From Oasisia sp. SBJ-2009 (Eukaryota; Annelida; Polychaeta; Sabellida; Siboglinidae), in contig OZ024857.1 of the NCBI GenBank assembly GCA_964017155.1, positions 26,915,396 to 26,979,395 on the forward strand: a DNA stretch of 64,000 bases, read 5' to 3'. Every line of letters begins with the position of its first letter. Position 1 is the stretch's first letter. Below are positions 33,239 through 44,972 of the stretch, in pieces. Position numbers and translations under genes: made by a program. The notes under the pieces are model-generated. The model did no database searches. It saw nothing but the letters and a program-made list of their open reading frames with translations, and was not told the DNA's origin.

Positions 33239-33607
33239 GTGAGTTGCATTCAGTTAGTCCAGCCAGTCGAGGCATCATTGCAGTAGAATGTCAAAGTGCG
33301 TTGTGATTAATTCGACAAAGACATAGATCAGCTGGCCTTGACATTTAGAGGTTTTTGGGCATCCTGTCTTACTCTTGATAAGGCACAGCCAGCTATTGTT
33401 TAACTTTTTACTGCAAAGAGCGGTCAAAACGGCCCAATCGCTCCTACGCACACAGAGCAGCTAAAACCGCCCAGAAAAATCACTGTTCTTAGGTCTTTCA
33501 TTTACCAGATCCTTTTTACATTAACCAACTATTTCAAATTGCTGACCTAAGTTCTACCAGGAAACGTGCTTGTTCTGGGGAGACATTGATGTATGAGGTC
33601 GTTTCAG
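33239..33607. other. Intron 24: unique
   Basis: Nothing recognised. Confidence 0.4.
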
Positions 33608-33733
33608 TGACCCCAGAGCCGACCTGTTCTGGAGGTAGGTTCCGTTGTACCAACGGCCACTGCATCGAGTACCAGTTTGTGTGCAACAAGAATGATGACT
33701 GCGGGGACAAATCTGACGAACCCCCACACTGTT
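33608..33733 (+). CDS. LRP2: Exon 25: LDL-A module 10, end of first complete cluster
   Basis: Reads [48 protein letters not shown] and CIE match the tenth module of megalin cluster III. Acceptor TTTCAG at 33602-33607; donor TGTT/GTAAGT, phase 1. Confidence 0.95.
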
Positions 33734-34282
33734 GTAAGTACACACGACACGGTACACAGTACACATGATATAGTTCACATTACACAACACGGTATACAAC
33801 ACAGTACACTTTACACAATTCGTGCTACACTATACATTAGGCAGGTCAAATGATACAGTGATATTAAACAGTCACACAACAAACTACACAGTACATATGA
33901 CACACTACACAGTACCCACTTTGTAATTCACAATACACATGACAGAGTACACAGCTGAAATGACACAGTACACGCTAAATATTATATAGCACACACTATA
34001 CACACGCTACACTGATGAACAGTTGGTCAGTTAAAAATAATATTGTAGCTTAACTGCTGGAACTGAACGACACATTTGAAACTACATATATGTAGATTAC
34101 ATTTTCCTCAGACTGATTCTGAAGTGAGATCATGTAAAATATTGAGTTGTAGATGACTAATGCAGAATGAGTGACCTATCGATCTATATTTGTCCATACA
34201 TACATCCAAGTGTGTCTGTCTGTCTGTCTGTCCATCTGTCTGTCTGTCTGTCCATCCATCACTTGCCAGAGTTCTGTTGCAG
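33734..34282. other. Intron 25: degenerate ACACAGTACAC-rich start, then unique
   Basis: 33734-33970 is rich in decayed CACAGTACACATGACAC motifs. A short (CTGT)n at 34208-34250 precedes the exon 26 acceptor. Confidence 0.55.
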
Positions 34283-34408
34283 TTGTGAACGAGTGTGAAG
34301 ACCTGAAAGCGAGTCAGTGTGAACACAAATGTGTGGACACAATCACCAGCTTCATGTGCCAGTGTAACCCCGGCTACTCTCTGATGACTGACAGGAAGGC
34401 TTGTCGCG
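34283..34408 (+). CDS. LRP2: Exon 26: calcium-binding-type EGF
   Basis: Reads VNECEDLKASQCEHKC, VDTITSFMCQCNPGYSLMTD, RKACRG. It has the (V/I)NEC entry and the Asp/Asn hydroxylation pattern C-x-D-x4-F-x-C-x-C. SFMCQCNPGYSLM-D matches the first EGF after megalin cluster III. Acceptor TTGCAG at 34277-34282; donor CGCG/GTGAGT, phase 1. Confidence 0.96.
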
Positions 34409-34439
34409 GTGAGTAGAGACTTGGTGAAGACATAATTCA

Positions 34440-35718
34440 AGAATCTACTCTTGGTTAAGTTCTGTTCTATGATCTCTTGTACAGTTCTGTGATCTTTTAT
34501 GCAGTTCTTGTTGATATCTTGTACAGTTGTGTGATCTAATGTACTGTTCTGTGATCTCTTGTACAGTTCTGTGATCTCTTGCACAGTTCTGTGATCTCTT
34601 GCACAGTTCTGTGATGTCTTGTACAGTTCTATGATCTCTTGTACAGTTATGTGATCTCTTGCACAGTTCTATGATCTCTTGTACAGTTTTGTGATCTCTT
34701 GTACAGTTCTATGATCTCATCTACAGTTCTGTGATCTCTTGCATAGTTCAGTGATCTCTTGTACAGTTTTGTGATCTATTGTACAGTTATGTGATCTCTT
34801 GTACAGTTCTGTGATCTCTTGTACAGTTCTGTGATCTCTTGCACAGTTCTGTGATCTCTTGCACAGTTCTGTGATGTCTTGTACAGTTCTATGATCTCTT
34901 GTACAGTTATGTGATCTCTTGCACAGTTCTATGATCTCTTGTACAGTTTTGTGATCTCTTGTACAGTTCTATGATCTCATCTACAGTTCTGTGATCTCTT
35001 GCATAGTTCAGTGATCTCTTGTACAGTTTTGTGATCTATTGTACAGTTATGTGATCTCTTGTACAGTTCTGTGATCTCTTGTACAGTTCTGTGATCTCTT
35101 CTACAGTTATGTGATCTCTTGTAAATGTGGTTGAGTGCACTGAGAAGCCAGGCATGTATGCACAGTTCTGTGATCTCTTGTATAGTTCTGTGATCTGTTG
35201 TACAGTTCTGTGATCTCTTGTAGATGTGGACGAGTGCAATGAGAAGCCAGGCACGTGTACACAGTTCTGTGATCTCTTGTACAGTGCTGTGGTCTCTTGT
35301 ACAGTGCTGTGATCTCTTGTAGATGTGGATGAGTGCAATGAGAAGCCAGGCACGTGTACACAGTTCTGTGATCTCTTGCACAGTTCTGTGATCTCTTGTA
35401 CAGTTCTGTGACCTCTTGTAGATGTGGATGTGTGCAATGAGAAGCCAGGCATGAGTACACAGTTCTGTGATCTCTTGCACAGTTCTGTGATCTCTTGTAC
35501 ATTTCTGTGATCTCTTGTACAGTTCTGTGACCTCTTGTAGATGTGGATGAGTGCAATGAGAAGCCAGGCACGTGTACACAGTTCTGTGATCTCTTGTACA
35601 ATGCTGTGATCTCTTGTACAGTGCTGTGATCTCTTGTAGATGTGGATGAGTGCAATGAGAAGCCAGGCACGTGTACACAGTTCTGTGATCTCTTGTACAG
35701 TTGTGTGATCTCTTGTAG
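34440..35718 (+). repeat. 20-bp repeat merging into acceptor/exon-27-bearing composite repeat, intron 26
   Basis: 34440-35110: about 33 units of GTTCTGTGATCTCTTGTACA. 35110-35718: this alternates with six partial copies of exon 27's first ~47 bp, each after a CTCTTGTAG-like acceptor (near 35125, 35220, 35320, 35420, 35540, 35640). The 20-bp unit itself contains CAGTTCTGTGA from exon 27, so exon sequence seeded the array. Confidence 0.93.
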
Positions 35719-35850
35719 ATGTGGATGAGTGCAATGAGAAGCCAGGCACGTGTACACAGTTCTGTGAGAATCAGCCGGGCAGCTACATCTGCAAGTGTGC
35801 GACGGGTTACAAGAAAGCTCCGGACGGACAGACCTGTAAGAAGGAGGACG
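35719..35850 (+). CDS. LRP2: Exon 27: calcium-binding EGF
   Basis: Reads [50 protein letters not shown] plus C-x-N-x4-Y-x-C-x-C mark a cbEGF with a hydroxylation site. It follows six decayed copies of its own 5' half; this copy alone continues into GENQPGSY coding. Acceptor TTGTAG at 35713-35718; donor GACG/GTGAGT, phase 1. Confidence 0.95.
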
Positions 35851-35934
35851 GTGAGTAGCAGTGTGGACAGTGTCTTGTAACTCCTGTGTCATGTCTGGTC
35901 ACTGCTGTATGTTGTCTGTGACAGTTGTAATGTT

Positions 35935-37560
35935 ATGATCACTGCTACTGCATAGTATGTCCCCTGATCGCTGTTGTATATCCCCTGACCATTGCTGTAT
36001 GTCCCCTGACCATTGATGTATGTACCCTGACCATTGATGTATGTACCCTGACCATTGATGTATGTACCCTGATCACTGTTGTATATCCCCTGACCATTGC
36101 TGTATGTCCCCTCATCGCTGCTGTATGTCCCCTGACCATTGCTGTATGTCCCCTGACCATTGATGTATGTACCCTGACCATTGATGTATGTACCCTGACC
36201 ATTGATGTATGTACCCTGACCATTGATGTATGTACCCTGACCATTGATGTATGTACCCTGACCATTGATGTATGTACCCTGACCATTGATGTATGTACCC
36301 TGACCATTGCTGTATGTCCCCTGACCATTGATGTATGTACCCTGACCATTGATGTATGTACCCTGACCATTGATGTATGTACCCTGATCACTGTTGTATA
36401 TCCCCTGACCATTGCTGTATGTCCCCTCATCGCTGCTGTATGTCCCCTGACCATTGCTGTATGTCCCCTGACCATTGCTGTATGTCCCCTGACCATTGAT
36501 GTATGTACCCTGACCATTGATGTATGTACCCTGACCATTGATATATGTACCCTGACCATTGATGTATGTACCCTGACCATTGATGTATGTACCCTGACCA
36601 TTGATGTATGTACCCTGACCATTGATGTATGTCCCCTGACCATTGCTGTATGTCCCCTGACCATTGATGTATGTACCCTGACCATTGATGTATGTACCCT
36701 GACCATTGATGTATGTACCCTGACCATTGATGTATGTACCCTGATCACTGTTGTATATCCCCTGACCATTGCTGTATGTCCCCTCATCGCTGCTGTATGT
36801 CCCCTGACCATTGATGTATGTCCCCTGATCACTGTTGTATATCCCCTGACCATTGCTGTATGTCCCCTCATCGCTGCTGTATGTCCCCTGACCATTGCTG
36901 AATGTCCCTTGGCCATTGCTGTATATCCCCTGGTTGCTGCTATATGTCCCCTGGCCACTTCTGTATGTCCACTCATCGCAGCTGTATGTCCCCTGACCAT
37001 TGCTGTATGTCCCCTGACCATTGCTATGTCCCCTGACCATTGCTATATGTCCCCTGGCCATTGCTATGTCCCCTGACCATTGCTGTATGTCCCCTGACCA
37101 TTGCTATGTCCCCTGACCATTGCTATATGTCCCCTGACCATTGCTGTATGTCCCCTGACCATTGTTGTATGTCCCCTGACCATTGCTGTATGTCCCCTGG
37201 CCATTGCTGTATGTCCCCTGACCATTGCTGTATGTCCCCTGACCATTGCTGTATGTCCCCTGACCATTGATGTATGTCCCTTGGCCATTGCTATATGTCC
37301 CCTGACCATTGCTGTATGTCCCCTGACCATTGCTGTATGTCCCCTGACCATTGCTGTATGTCCCCTGACCATTGCTGTATGTCCCCTGACCATTGCTGTA
37401 TGTCCCCTGACCATTGCTGTATGTCCCCTGGCCATTGCTGTATGTCCCCTGACCATTGCTGTATGTCCCCTGGCCATTGTTCTATGTCAGCTGACCATTG
37501 TTCTATGTCCCCTGAGCATTGCCGTTTATCCCCTGACCATTGCTGTAGCTGGCCATAGCT
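35935..37560. repeat. 21-bp minisatellite, intron 27
   Basis: About 77 copies of GTATGTCCCCTGACCATTGC, T (variants GATGTATGTACCC, GTTGTATATCCCC, GGCCATTGCT). Being a multiple of 3 and stop-free, it yields long ORFs on both strands that I reject as genes. It ends near the exon 28 acceptor. Confidence 0.96.
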
Positions 37561-37588
37561 GTATATCCATTGGTCCTGTGTGTTGCAG

Positions 37589-37847
37589 ACATTGACCCAT
37601 GGCTGGTGTTCAGCAACCGCTACTACGTGCGAGAGTTGTCAGTCGACGGTGAATACTTCCGACTGCTTCACCAGGGGCTGCTCAATGTTGTCGCAATCGA
37701 CTTTGACATGCGCAATGAGCAGCTGTACCTGGTCGACGTCCAGGCCGGCAAGATTCAGCGGATCTACATGAACGGAACTGGGATGGAGACACTGATCTGG
37801 CATGGCGTCATGGGGGCAGAGGGGATTGCCCTCGATTGGATTGGTCG
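37589..37847 (+). CDS. LRP2: Exon 28: fourth propeller, first blades
   Basis: Reads DIDPWLVFSNRYYVRELSVD, LLNVVAIDFDMRNEQLYLVD, then GAEGIALDWIGR. The P-x-L-FSNRYY-R-L opening is nearly identical to remembered vertebrate megalin after its EGF pair. QLYLVD is a relaxed YWTD. Acceptor TTGCAG at 37583-37588; donor TCG/GTGAGC, phase 2. Confidence 0.96.
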
Positions 37848-37895
37848 GTGAGCAGTCTTAAGACTAGCATTAGGAATAACAAAGCACAAGTTAAC

Positions 37896-39612
37896 GAAAT
37901 GTTTCGGCACTTATGTAGAATTCGCACCCACCTCAATGTTGCCACTATAACTGTATATTTGCCTATATTGGACACTTCACACAAATTTTAATCCTGAACA
38001 TGATCAATCAGCATTCCCAGGTATAGTTATGTATCACAAATATTGCATTTTGAGACCCAAATAGCGCTCCGATTTGTGCCAGTCGCAAGCAGCGGTGCGT
38101 GTCTTGGAATGAGTGATAAACAGTTTCTTTATATAAAGCGCGCTGTCTTTTTGCCCTCAAACGTATGCCAAGACGCACTGTATATAAAATATAAATATGC
38201 GCAAGATGATGTTAAATGATTGAGTTAACAAAATCAAGTATCAAATGTTGGCAAAAATACAGTTATAATGGCATACATGTTAAGTTTCAGAAATGCCAAA
38301 ACAGTAGATTTATACGTAAATCGGAGGGTCTCAGAAAATCGGGCTTTTATACATAAATCGGAGGGTCTCGGAAAATCGGACTTTTATGCGTAAATAGTTT
38401 TTTAACCATATATGCGAATAATATACACTATATTTCACAAAAGGATTACATTCTATTGATTAACACATACAATTGTATTATTACTAACAGTTCACCAGTC
38501 ATTATACACCATACATAATAAAAAATCCATTATTGTTAATTTTATAAATAAAATGTGTTGCTGTTTAGCTCTTGTAACTTAAAAAGAACGGAAATTCATA
38601 AATCAAAAAAATTACAATGTTCAGTAATTTATTTGTGTTTTTGCCATTCAGGTATAACATTATCACTCAACATTAGCATGTTTGTTCAACTTCTGATATT
38701 TATCATATTTTGCAAAGAATCCCGTGCATGAAAAGCAGCAGCATCTACATGATATTTTATTATACAAAATTTATTACATAACTAACTTTATCTTTACATG
38801 TCAAACTTGAACATAGCATTTATTATTTGTAAGCCAGTCTGAGCCATGGTAACACAGGCATGGTTGGGAGACATTAAAACAAGCATGCATTCGTTTGTTA
38901 ATAAGAATGTTTTTAATTTACATGTCTAATATACTCAAATAGTAATGCTTAGCAATAAGTACATCAACTTTCAAACATGCACATGTAGTGTAGATAAATG
39001 GATGGGCATTATTTGTGTATATGTGAACGGATTGAGCTTTGCCCTACAAGACCGGAACGTATACGGTGGGCGATAATAGGGTATCGGAGTTGTTCGCGGT
39101 GCTCCCATAATAAAGCTTATAAACAATGTCAACAACAGGCAAGGGGTAGGCATTGCACCTAGATATTTATTAGACTGATTTAGATGTTAAGTCATCAAAG
39201 TAAGATGTGATTTAAATAACTCCAATTCAGGCCATTGTTCAATTTGTTGTCAGCGCCACTGGTGTCTCTGACTCCGTTTGTACTTTGTGGGCATTAAATT
39301 AGCTCAGTCTCGGACTCGATTGCAATTACTTCAATTAGTTTTAACTGGCATTGCCATTGTGAGGCGACACAGAACAATACATGAGACAATATCCAGCCAG
39401 AAATAAAAACAATTATCTACAAGCAGCTGGGTAAGTTAGGTAGAATTTGTTTGTTTGGGTTTCATTGAAAACCGGGAGATTTGCTGCTCCCGCCGGGAAA
39501 CCGGGAGATGTAGTACAATACCGGGAGGCTCCCGGCGAAACCGGGAGACTTAACATGTATGTAATGGCAACATTGAGGTGGGTCCGAATTCTACATGAGT
39601 GCCAATGTTTCA
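37896..39612. mobile_element. 1.7-kb DNA transposon-like element with ~48-bp terminal inverted repeats
   Basis: Left end AAATGTTTCGGCACTTATG, TAGAATTCGCACCCACCTC, AATGTTGCCA. Right end is its inverse (TGGCAACATTGAGGTGGG, TCCGAATTCTACATGAGTG, CCAATGTTT) with few mismatches. The interior is AT-rich and has no transposase ORF. It includes ACCGGGAGATTTGC-type short inverted repeats (39470-39550) and a doubled AATCGGAGGGTCTC block (38320-38390). It fills almost all of intron 28. Confidence 0.75.
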
Positions 39613-39773
39613 TATGTATTTTGATGAAAAAGTCCTTACTAGAAGTGTGTATGAAATAAATTAAACACTGAGCTGCAGCTTGTGAATTGATGTACATAAA
39701 TCTGGATAATGTCTGTTTATTTTGGGCATATTTTGTAGCAGTGGGACAGTCGAAACTGCTTGTTTGTTTACAG

Positions 39774-39899
39774 CAAGTTGTACTGGGCGGACAGCAAGAA
39801 TGACTGCATTTTTGTGTCGGAGCTGAACGGCACCAGTCAGCTGACACTTGTGTCAGAGGTCGCAAACCCCAGGGCAATGGCCGTACACCCACTGCTAGG
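39774..39899 (+). CDS. LRP2: Exon 29: fourth propeller blade
   Basis: Junction reads DWIGRKLYWADSKNDCIFV, SELNGTSQLTLV, NPRAMAVHPLLG. Classic class B repeat. Acceptor TTTACAG at 39767-39773; donor CTAGG/GTAAGC, phase 2. Confidence 0.95.
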
Positions 39900-40129
39900 G
39901 TAAGCTCACATAGTCACATGACAATTGTTTATATGTAATATTGCCAAATAGACATGAAGTTCTGCAAGTTACAAAGAATCTACTATTTACTGTCAAAGAA
40001 ATGTGAAATTTGACTGGTTTTACATGGAATTATATTCTGTATTGACTATGTATTCAGAAACTATATTTTACACACCCAACAATTCCATAAAAAAAACATG
40101 ATTTTATGTGGTGTTTTCGCATAGCTTGG
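39900..40129. other. Intron 29 unique part
   Basis: Nothing recognised before the SINE. Confidence 0.4.
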
Positions 40130-40235
40130 TCAGTTGTGGACAGTAGCTCAGTGACAAGAGACCTTCGTTTGAACCCTGTGTTGTTGTGTCAAACCATGGG
40201 CAAGTTTGTTCACTCTATATTGCTCCAGTTCACTC
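40130..40235 (+). mobile_element. SINE family A head fragment, + orientation
   Basis: CAGTAGCTCAGTGACAAGAG fits a pol III A box, and CGTTTGAACCCTGTG a B box about 30 bp on, followed by GGGCAAGTTTGTTCACTC, which is the SINE A body. It is cut off where the minus-strand copy begins. Confidence 0.55.
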
Positions 40236-40522
40236 CCCCAATCGTCAGGATTGCTCAAAGCACTTTTCACTTTACTTCCTGGCAGATCTGTTCAATCAAA
40301 CACCATCTCGGCCTCTCTGTGAAGTATCCAGGCATGCTGTAATTAATGCGAGGTGCAAATAACCACCTCTGTCTGTAGCCAGATACTCATTCAGTTGAGC
40401 GAACTGGAGTAATATAGAGTGAAAAAAACATGCCCAATGTTTGACATGGCAGCACAGAATTCAAACCCGGGTTCTATTAGTGGATAGTCCGAAGCTCTAA
40501 CCACTGTGCCACTGTGCTGTAT
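40236..40522 (-). mobile_element. SINE family A, minus orientation
   Basis: From CAGGATTGCTCAAAGCAC (tail side on +) through AATTCAAACCCGGGTTC (B box, inverted) to AAGCTCTAACCACTGTGCC (A box, inverted). Together with 40130-40235 it forms an inverted SINE pair. Confidence 0.7.
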
Positions 40523-40698
40523 TAATTATAGCATTGCTGAATTATTCCCAGAGCAGTCCAGCTGCTGTTACATGTCCATCTGAGCAACTATTAGGATTGA
40601 ACATGACTCCGTATAAGCACAATGATGTCCTGTGATTAAGCTGAACTGTTTCTGGATACCTCTCTTTTGATGCCCCCCCCTCCCCCCCCCCCCCCCAG

Positions 40699-40869
40699 GT
40701 ACCTGTTCTGGACTGACTGGGGTCTAGCACCCTACATTGGACGTGTTGGACTGGACGGCACCAACAGTTCTCGAGTGATCACCACCAACCTCGGCTGGCC
40801 AAACGGACTGACCATCGACCATGTGACCAACCAGATGTGGTGGGTGGACGCACACCTGGACGTCATCGA
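40699..40869 (+). CDS. LRP2: Exon 30: fourth propeller, two blades
   Basis: Reads YLFWTDWGLAPYIGRVGLDG, TNSSRVITTNLGWPNG, LTIDHVTNQMWWVDAHLD. AYIGRVGMDGTNKS-type and WPNG-TID match megalin. The acceptor (CCCCAG, 40693-40698) sits on a 22-base C-rich tract. Donor ATCGA/GTGAGT, phase 2. Confidence 0.96.
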
Positions 40870-41494
40870 GTGAGTCTCGTCACGGTTTGTTAAAGACCAA
40901 GTTAAATGAATTGTTCAGTTTATTTGAATTTTCATAATGCGGTGGGGTGGTCACAATGGTATCGGTGACCTTGTGGCGAATTGGCACCACCTTTTTAAAG
41001 TTAATTTTTTTTTATTTGGTGGGAATGTTTGTATTCTTGCATGTATTAGTTTTATATGTAGAACGTTCTCATGAGGTTTGGCCTCCGAGAAACCAGTAGG
41101 TGACCCTGCACAGGAGCTCAGTGTCCATCAGTTGTATGGTTTTTAGAGTTACATCCCTCTTAATGTTATTCCTACCAATTTAATTAATAAATGGCATTCA
41201 ATTGGCCATTTTAATGCTCAACTACATTGGACTTGTCTTGGTTATTGCATAAATAATTGTAATGCTCTTGTGAAGTACCAGGCAATGTACTAAACATGAA
41301 GAGTGTTGATTGTGAACTCACATCACTAAGCCTGCTCACACATTTTCATTTGCATGTCAGTAAACAATCAACTCATGAGATCTAGGTGAACAAACACATG
41401 AAGATGTATATTGACCCATGTATATAAAAAGTACAGTACATAACATTGTTGTGTATTACCCTCTCATTGTTTAGTATTAAAACGGCAAACGTTG
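40870..41494. other. Intron 30: unique sequence
   Basis: No exon or element recognised. Confidence 0.4.
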
Positions 41495-41669
41495 GCATTT
41501 TAGTTATTGCTCCTTCAGTACAGTTTATTATCTCTTGGTATTTTTATTACTTCCTGTTTGGTATGATGTATTATCTATTGGTATTTTGACTACAGCCCCT
41601 TCTCTGATGTGTTATCTGTTGTTATTTTTATTACTGCCCCCTCAGTACGATGTATTTGTTGTCTGTCAG
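41495..41669 (+). repeat. Acceptor-side degenerate repeat, intron 30
   Basis: Three to four units of about 53 bp (GCCCCCTCAGTACGATGT, ATTATCTATTGGTATTTTTA, TTACT) lead into the exon 31 acceptor (GTCTGTCAG). Confidence 0.65.
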
Positions 41670-41893
41670 ATTTGCGAACTTGGACGGGACAAACCGGCAC
41701 ATTGTGCTGCATGCGACCGTGCCACACCCGTTCGCCATCGCTGTGTTTGAGGAGTGGATGTACTGGACCGACTGGAACCACAAGACCATAGAGAAGGCCA
41801 ACCGCTTCACTGGAGAGCACCGCGTGGTGCTACACAACACCACACACCGCCCCATGGACATCCACATCTACCACCCCCTCATTCAACCTGACG
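41670..41893 (+). CDS. LRP2: Exon 31: fourth propeller, final blades
   Basis: Reads [46 protein letters not shown], then [36 protein letters not shown] is the closing strand of megalin's seventh propeller. Acceptor GTCAG at 41665-41669; donor GACG/GTATGT, phase 1. Confidence 0.97.
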
Positions 41894-43330
41894 GTATGTA
41901 AATCTCCCCTTAATTCAGTCTGATGGTATGTAAATCACCCCCTCATTCGGTCTGATGGAATGTAAATCACCCCCTCATTCAGTCTGATGGTATGTAAATC
42001 ACCCCCTCATTCAGCCTGACGGTATGTAAATCACCCCCTTAATTCAGTCTGAAGGTATGTAAATCACCCCCTCATTCAGTCTGATGGTATGTAAATCACC
42101 CCCTCATTCAGTCTGATGGTATGTAAATCACCCCCTCATTCAGCCTGACGGTATGTAAATCACCCCCTCATTCAGTCTGATGGTATGTAAATCACCCTTC
42201 ATTCAGTCTGATGGTATGTAAATCACCCCTTCATTCAGTCTGATGTATGTAAATTACCCCCTCATTCAGTCTGATGGTATGTAAATCACCCCCTCATTCA
42301 GCCTGACGGTATGTAAATCACCCCCTTAATTCAGTCTGAAGGTATGTAAATCACCCCCTCATTCAGTCTGATGGTATGTAAATCACCCCCTCATTCAGTC
42401 TGATGGTATGTAAATCACCCCCTCATTCAGCCTGACGGTATGTAAATCACCCCCTCATTCAGTCTGATGGTATGTAAATCACCCCTTCATTCAGTCTGAT
42501 GGTATGTAAATCACCCCTTCATTCAGTCTGATGTATGTAAATCACCCCTTCATTCAGCCTGATGGTATGTAAATCACCCACACATTCAGTCTGACAGTAT
42601 GTAAATCACCCCCTCGTTCAGCCTGACGGTATGTAGATCATCCCCTCATTCAGCCTGACGGTATGTAAATCACCCCCTCATTCAGCCTGACGGTATGTAA
42701 ATCACCCCTCATTCAGCCTGACGGTATGTAGATCACCCCCTCATTCAGTCTGATGGTATGTAAATCACCCCCTCATTCAGCCTGATGGTATGTAAATCAC
42801 CCCCTCATTCAGCCTGATGGTATGTAAATCACCCCCTCATTCAGCCTGACGGTATGTAAATTACCTCCTCATTCAGACTGATGGTATGTAAATCACCCCC
42901 TTATTCAGCCTGACAGTATGTAAATCCCCCCCCCCCCCATTCAGCCTGATGGTATGTAAATCACCCCATCAATCAGCCTGACGGTATATAAATCACCCCT
43001 TCATTTAGTCTAATGGTATATAAATCACCCCCCATTCAGCCTGATGGTATGTAAATCACCCCATCAATCAGCCTGACAGTATGTAAATCACCCCCTCTTT
43101 CAATCTGATGGTATGTAAATCACCCCATCAATCAGCCTGACGGTACGTAAATCACCCCCTCATTTAGTCTAATGGTATGTAAATCACCCCCTCATTCAGC
43201 CTGACGGTATGTAAATCACCCCCCATTCAGCCTGATGGTATGTAAATCACCCCCTCATTCAGCCTGATGGTATGTAAATCACCCCCTCATTCAGCCTGAT
43301 GCCATTAGGCTGAATGAGGGGGTGATTTCA
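41894..43330 (+). repeat. 32-bp donor-bearing minisatellite, intron 31, with inverted terminal unit
   Basis: About 44 copies of GTATGTAAATCACCCCCTC, ATTCAGCCTGACG. The last 13 bp copy the exon 31 end (ATTCAACCTGACG), so each unit re-creates the GACG/GTATGT donor. Read-through meets TAA at once (GGT ATG TAA). The final unit is inverted at 43307-43329. Confidence 0.96.
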
Positions 43331-44194
43331 AAGCCATTAAAATAGTTACATCAGAAAAGTATTTTTGCTTTTACCTCAGGTTCATATTTTTACTTGTACT
43401 TCAAGTACATTTGATCAAAAAGTACTTTAACTTGAGTTCCTTTTTCTATAGTTACTTTTACTCAAGTACAAAATAAATGGACTTGCCACAGCTCTGTGGT
43501 AAAGTTATGGCTTACCACAGAAGCCAAGATGCTGTTTGATTGAACAGGTCTTCTAGAGAGTAACATGTAAAGCTCTGAGCAATACTGAGCATTGAATATT
43601 TATGGTTTTAAAAGACGCATTTTTAACATAAATAATGACTTGATTAGGGTTATGTACAATTGCTTTGAAATAGTGAATGGCCCCATGCGGATTAGCTGGG
43701 TTAATTCATTGTACACCTTAAATCTGTAAGATAGTCATCATGTCTCACATATAACTTTATTATTATTTATTTATTATTATATATTTTTTAAAATCAGTAA
43801 GTTGTTTATAACTTACTTTTCAAAAGGTGTTTATTTACATGAATTAATTGCATATTTATTATACAATCACATCCTGTATATTGCTCATTATTTTATCTAT
43901 GTTTCTACAATTTTACATTTATCTAACTTATAACCTTATTTATTTTTTATCTATTCATTTTTTAACATATTTGATATTTTATAGGCTACTTAGATGTGCT
44001 AATGTATGTACCAATTGTATATGGGTTTCTACCTGAAATAAATGTATTCGTATTCGTATATTCGTAATACTGCACTAGAACTTACCTTTATTTGAGATTA
44101 AAAAACAATTATATCATGAAAAAGTTACAGTATACAAACTAATGACCTTGCATCCTGTGAAAATAATTTGTATGCACGTATGTTTGGTTACTAG
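43331..44194. other. Intron 31: unique AT-rich tail
   Basis: 43370-43490 has inverted TACTTCAAGTAC / ACTCAAGTAC motifs, as in some hAT-type element ends, without clear limits. 43500-43600 resembles a SINE A 3' fragment (GCTGTTTGATTGAACAGGTC). The rest is unremarkable. Confidence 0.45.
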
Positions 44195-44443
44195 GCAACA
44201 ACCCTTGCGGAGACAATAATGGCAGATGCTCGCACTTGTGCCTCATATCGCCTGGTGGCGCCACCTACAAGTGCATGTGCCCCGAGTTCTTCCTGCTGGC
44301 ACCAGATGGCAGGACGTGTATTGCCAACTGCTCCCAGAGCCAGTTCCGGTGCGGCGTCACGGACGACCGCTGTATCTCGATTCTTTGGAAGTGTGACGGA
44401 GAGAAAGATTGTCGCGACGGCTCTGATGAACCAGACGACTGTC
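44195..44443 (+). CDS. LRP2: Exon 32: EGF plus LDL-A module 1 of the 11-module cluster
   Basis: [96 protein letters not shown] matches megalin here. The EGF has NGRC where NGGC is usual. Acceptor ACTAG at 44190-44194; donor TGTC/GTGAGT, phase 1. Confidence 0.97.
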
Positions 44444-44449
44444 GTGAGT

Positions 44450-44905
44450 CTATTAACCCTTGCTTTTGGGGTAGTATGGATGGGAACATTAGTACCTGTT
44501 AACCCTTGTTTGTGGGGTAGCATAGAAGGGAACATTAGTACCTGTGAAACCTTGTTTGTGGGGTAGCATGGATAGGAACATTGGTAGCTGTTAACCCTTG
44601 TTTGTGGGGTAGCATGGAAGTGCACATTAGTACCTGTTAACCCTTGCTTATGGGGGTAACATAGAGGGGAACATTAGTACCTGTTAACCCTTGTTTGTGG
44701 GGTAGCATAGAAGGGAATATTAGTACCTGTTAACTCTTGATTGTGGGGTAGCATAGAAGGGAACATTTGTACCTGTTAACCCTTCATCGTGGGGTAACAT
44801 AAAAGGAACATTACCACATATTCACACTTGTTGGAGGGGTAGCATAGGAAGGAATATTACTACTTACTCAACCTTGCTTGAGGATAGCAAAGAAAGGAAC
44901 ATTAT
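44450..44905. repeat. 46-bp repeat, intron 32
   Basis: About nine units of TTAACCCTTGTTTGTGGGGT, AGCATAGAAGGGAACATT, AGTACCTG. They start within 10 bp of the donor and decay to the right. Confidence 0.9.
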
Positions 44906-44972
44906 AGCACTTATTAACCATCTACCTTGTAATGTCGGCTGTTCATCACTGTCCAGTGTGACAACTCTTACC

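Noticed and set aside
35889..37595. Long ORFs (390, 358, 164 codons) over the 21-bp array
   Set aside because: Stop-free repeat on both strands, no domain, no start context.
40542..40730. Minus-strand ORF over exon 30
   Set aside because: Shadow of the coding exon and the C-rich acceptor tract.
43370..43490. hAT-type element
   Set aside because: Only short inverted ACTTGAGT/ACTCAAGT motifs; no ends identified.
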